Below are positions 13,921-14,692 of a stretch of DNA of 14,692 bases, piece by piece. Numbering within the stretch: the first letter of the stretch is position 1; each line of letters starts with the position of its first letter. The notes under the pieces are model-generated. The model made no database searches, was not told the DNA's origin, and was given only the letters and a program-made list of their open reading frames with translations. The position numbers and the translations under genes were made by a program. Source of the stretch: Candidatus Margulisiibacteriota bacterium (GTDB taxonomy: Bacteria > Margulisbacteria > WOR-1 > O2-12-FULL-45-9); assembly GCA_018817195.1 (NCBI GenBank), contig JAHIUL010000125.1, positions 1-14,692 of the forward strand. The letters are read 5' to 3'.

Positions 13921-14692
13921 ATGAAAAAAGTATTAAACTTAGTTCTGGTTCTTGGTCTTGGATTGTTTTTAGTTTCTGGCTGTAATCAAGGAACAACATC
14001 TTCTGGCGGCGGCACAACCGTGTCAATTCCCGCCGCGACAATAGCCGACAGCGTTGGCTCATCCGCCATGCTGGCCCTTTCAATTGATAACAGCCTCCTT
14101 GGCGTTTTCGGCGTAACAAGCGCTTCATCCGCCCGCGCTTCTGCGCCAACTACTCCAACCTATGAAGCCGATGGTTGGTGGATCAGCACAAATAGTTACA
14201 GCGCATCCGGCGTGACGCATGAAGCAACATACTATTTTAAGGTGTGGACTGCTGGAGGAGAAGTAACTACACTAACAGGATTAGCGGCCATTACTTCTTC
14301 TACTATTGCTAAGCTTCAGACATATACTACCTGGACTACTACCATATCAACTGTAAGCTACACTATGAAATACGGGGCGAGCAAGAGTGACCCGCTTACA
14401 TTTGATGGTTATAACACAGCCAGCAGCCAATCAATTGACGGCCCTATATCCTATACCAGCACCTATACCGGCGAAACATATCAAATTGTTATTGACTACG
14501 TTACGCTCACGCTCAACAGCAGCGGTTATCCCACTGGCAGCGTGAACTGGACAGTTTCAGTTGGCGGCAGTGCGGTATATGCTGGAACCATTACTTATGA
14601 TGGGACCACAACTGCAACCATTACCTTTACCACTGGAGCAACCGGTACATACACAGTTAACTTGCTAACAGGAGTAGTTACAGCAGCTTCTA
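13921..14692 (+). CDS. Thr/Ser-rich lipoprotein of unknown function, 3' end outside window
   Basis: The frame is open from ATG 13921 to the window end (257 codons, no stop). AAGGAGG (13908-13914) lies six bases before the ATG. The N-terminus has two lysines, a hydrophobic core and a lipobox LVSGC with the lipidated cysteine at C21; the next residue is Asn rather than Asp, so by the E. coli rule it would go to the outer membrane. A flexible Ser/Thr/Gly linker follows (about 22-40). Two SS-rich patches lie at about 49-75, then a region very rich in Thr, Ser, Tyr and Trp with WW near residue 87 and many short beta-strand-like repeats of the type TYTGET and TGATGTYT. No catalytic motif or named domain was recognised. 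The gene sits directly after a likely outer-membrane barrel and may be its surface or periplasmic partner; that rests on position only. Confidence 0.75.
   Translation, partial: MKKVLNLVLVLGLGLFLVSGCNQGTTSSGGGTTVSIPAATIADSVGSSAMLALSIDNSLLGVFGVTSASSARASAPTTPTYEADGWWISTNSYSASGVTHEATYYFKVWTAGGEVTTLTGLAAITSSTIAKLQTYTTWTTTISTVSYTMKYGASKSDPLTFDGYNTASSQSIDGPISYTSTYTGETYQIVIDYVTLTLNSSGYPTGSVNWTVSVGGSAVYAGTITYDGTTTATITFTTGATGTYTVNLLTGVVTAAS

Noticed and set aside
13820..14149. 109-codon open frame on the minus strand across the barrel/lipoprotein junction
   Set aside because: It lies antisense to two genes with clear signal sequences and ribosome binding sites, its product is an Arg/Leu/Ser-rich sequence without domain character, and it has no start signals.

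Overview
The window looks like chromosomal DNA from an uncultivated, anaerobic, diderm bacterium. Three things point that way. The only ribonucleotide reductase here is oxygen-sensitive class III (NrdD). One secreted protein resembles an outer-membrane beta-barrel and the next is a lipoprotein. The housekeeping order gmk-rpoZ-coaBC-priA-def-fmt is typical of Firmicutes and related lineages. GC content is clearly below 50 % by eye. I suspect a candidate-phylum lineage of the Margulisbacteria/WOR-1, Elusimicrobia or Omnitrophica kind, but that placement is a guess. No phage, transposon, CRISPR, tRNA or rRNA was seen. Coding density is very high, and no gene-free stretch exceeds 100 bases.

Layout. 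(1) 1-1994, plus strand: the C-terminal part of a sodium:neurotransmitter-symporter-family transporter, translationally coupled (TAATG) to a secreted AMIN-like/phosphodiester-glycosidase protein. (2) 1991-6961, minus strand: a deoxyribonucleotide operon in the order nrdR, nrdD copy A, nrdD copy B, small redoxin. It converges on region 1 with a 4-base overlap of the stop codons. (3) 7036-12668, minus strand: a housekeeping operon gmk, rpoZ, coaBC, priA, def, fmt, joined by 4-base overlaps or gaps of 12-30 bases. (4) 12763-14692, plus strand: a probable outer-membrane beta-barrel protein followed by a lipoprotein that runs off the window. Both have strong ribosome binding sites and share one clear sigma-70-type promoter, which overlaps the divergent gmk promoter.

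How the genes work together. NrdR should sense (d)ATP and repress its own operon through a site between the -35 and -10 boxes. The two NrdD proteins make deoxynucleotides anaerobically, and the small CxxC redoxin is a plausible electron donor. The activase NrdG is not in the window. The housekeeping operon covers GTP precursor supply, an RNA polymerase subunit, coenzyme A synthesis, replication restart, and formylation/deformylation of initiator Met.

The points most worth a second look are: two complete nrdD genes in tandem that align without a gap at about 68 % identity (hand count); a PriA that lacks the winged-helix region and carries DEEY instead of DEEH; -10-like hexamers ending exactly 6 bases before the ATG of nrdR, def and priA (possible leaderless starts); and a heptanucleotide repeat read in frame within coaBC. 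I did not find a clearly new multi-gene system.
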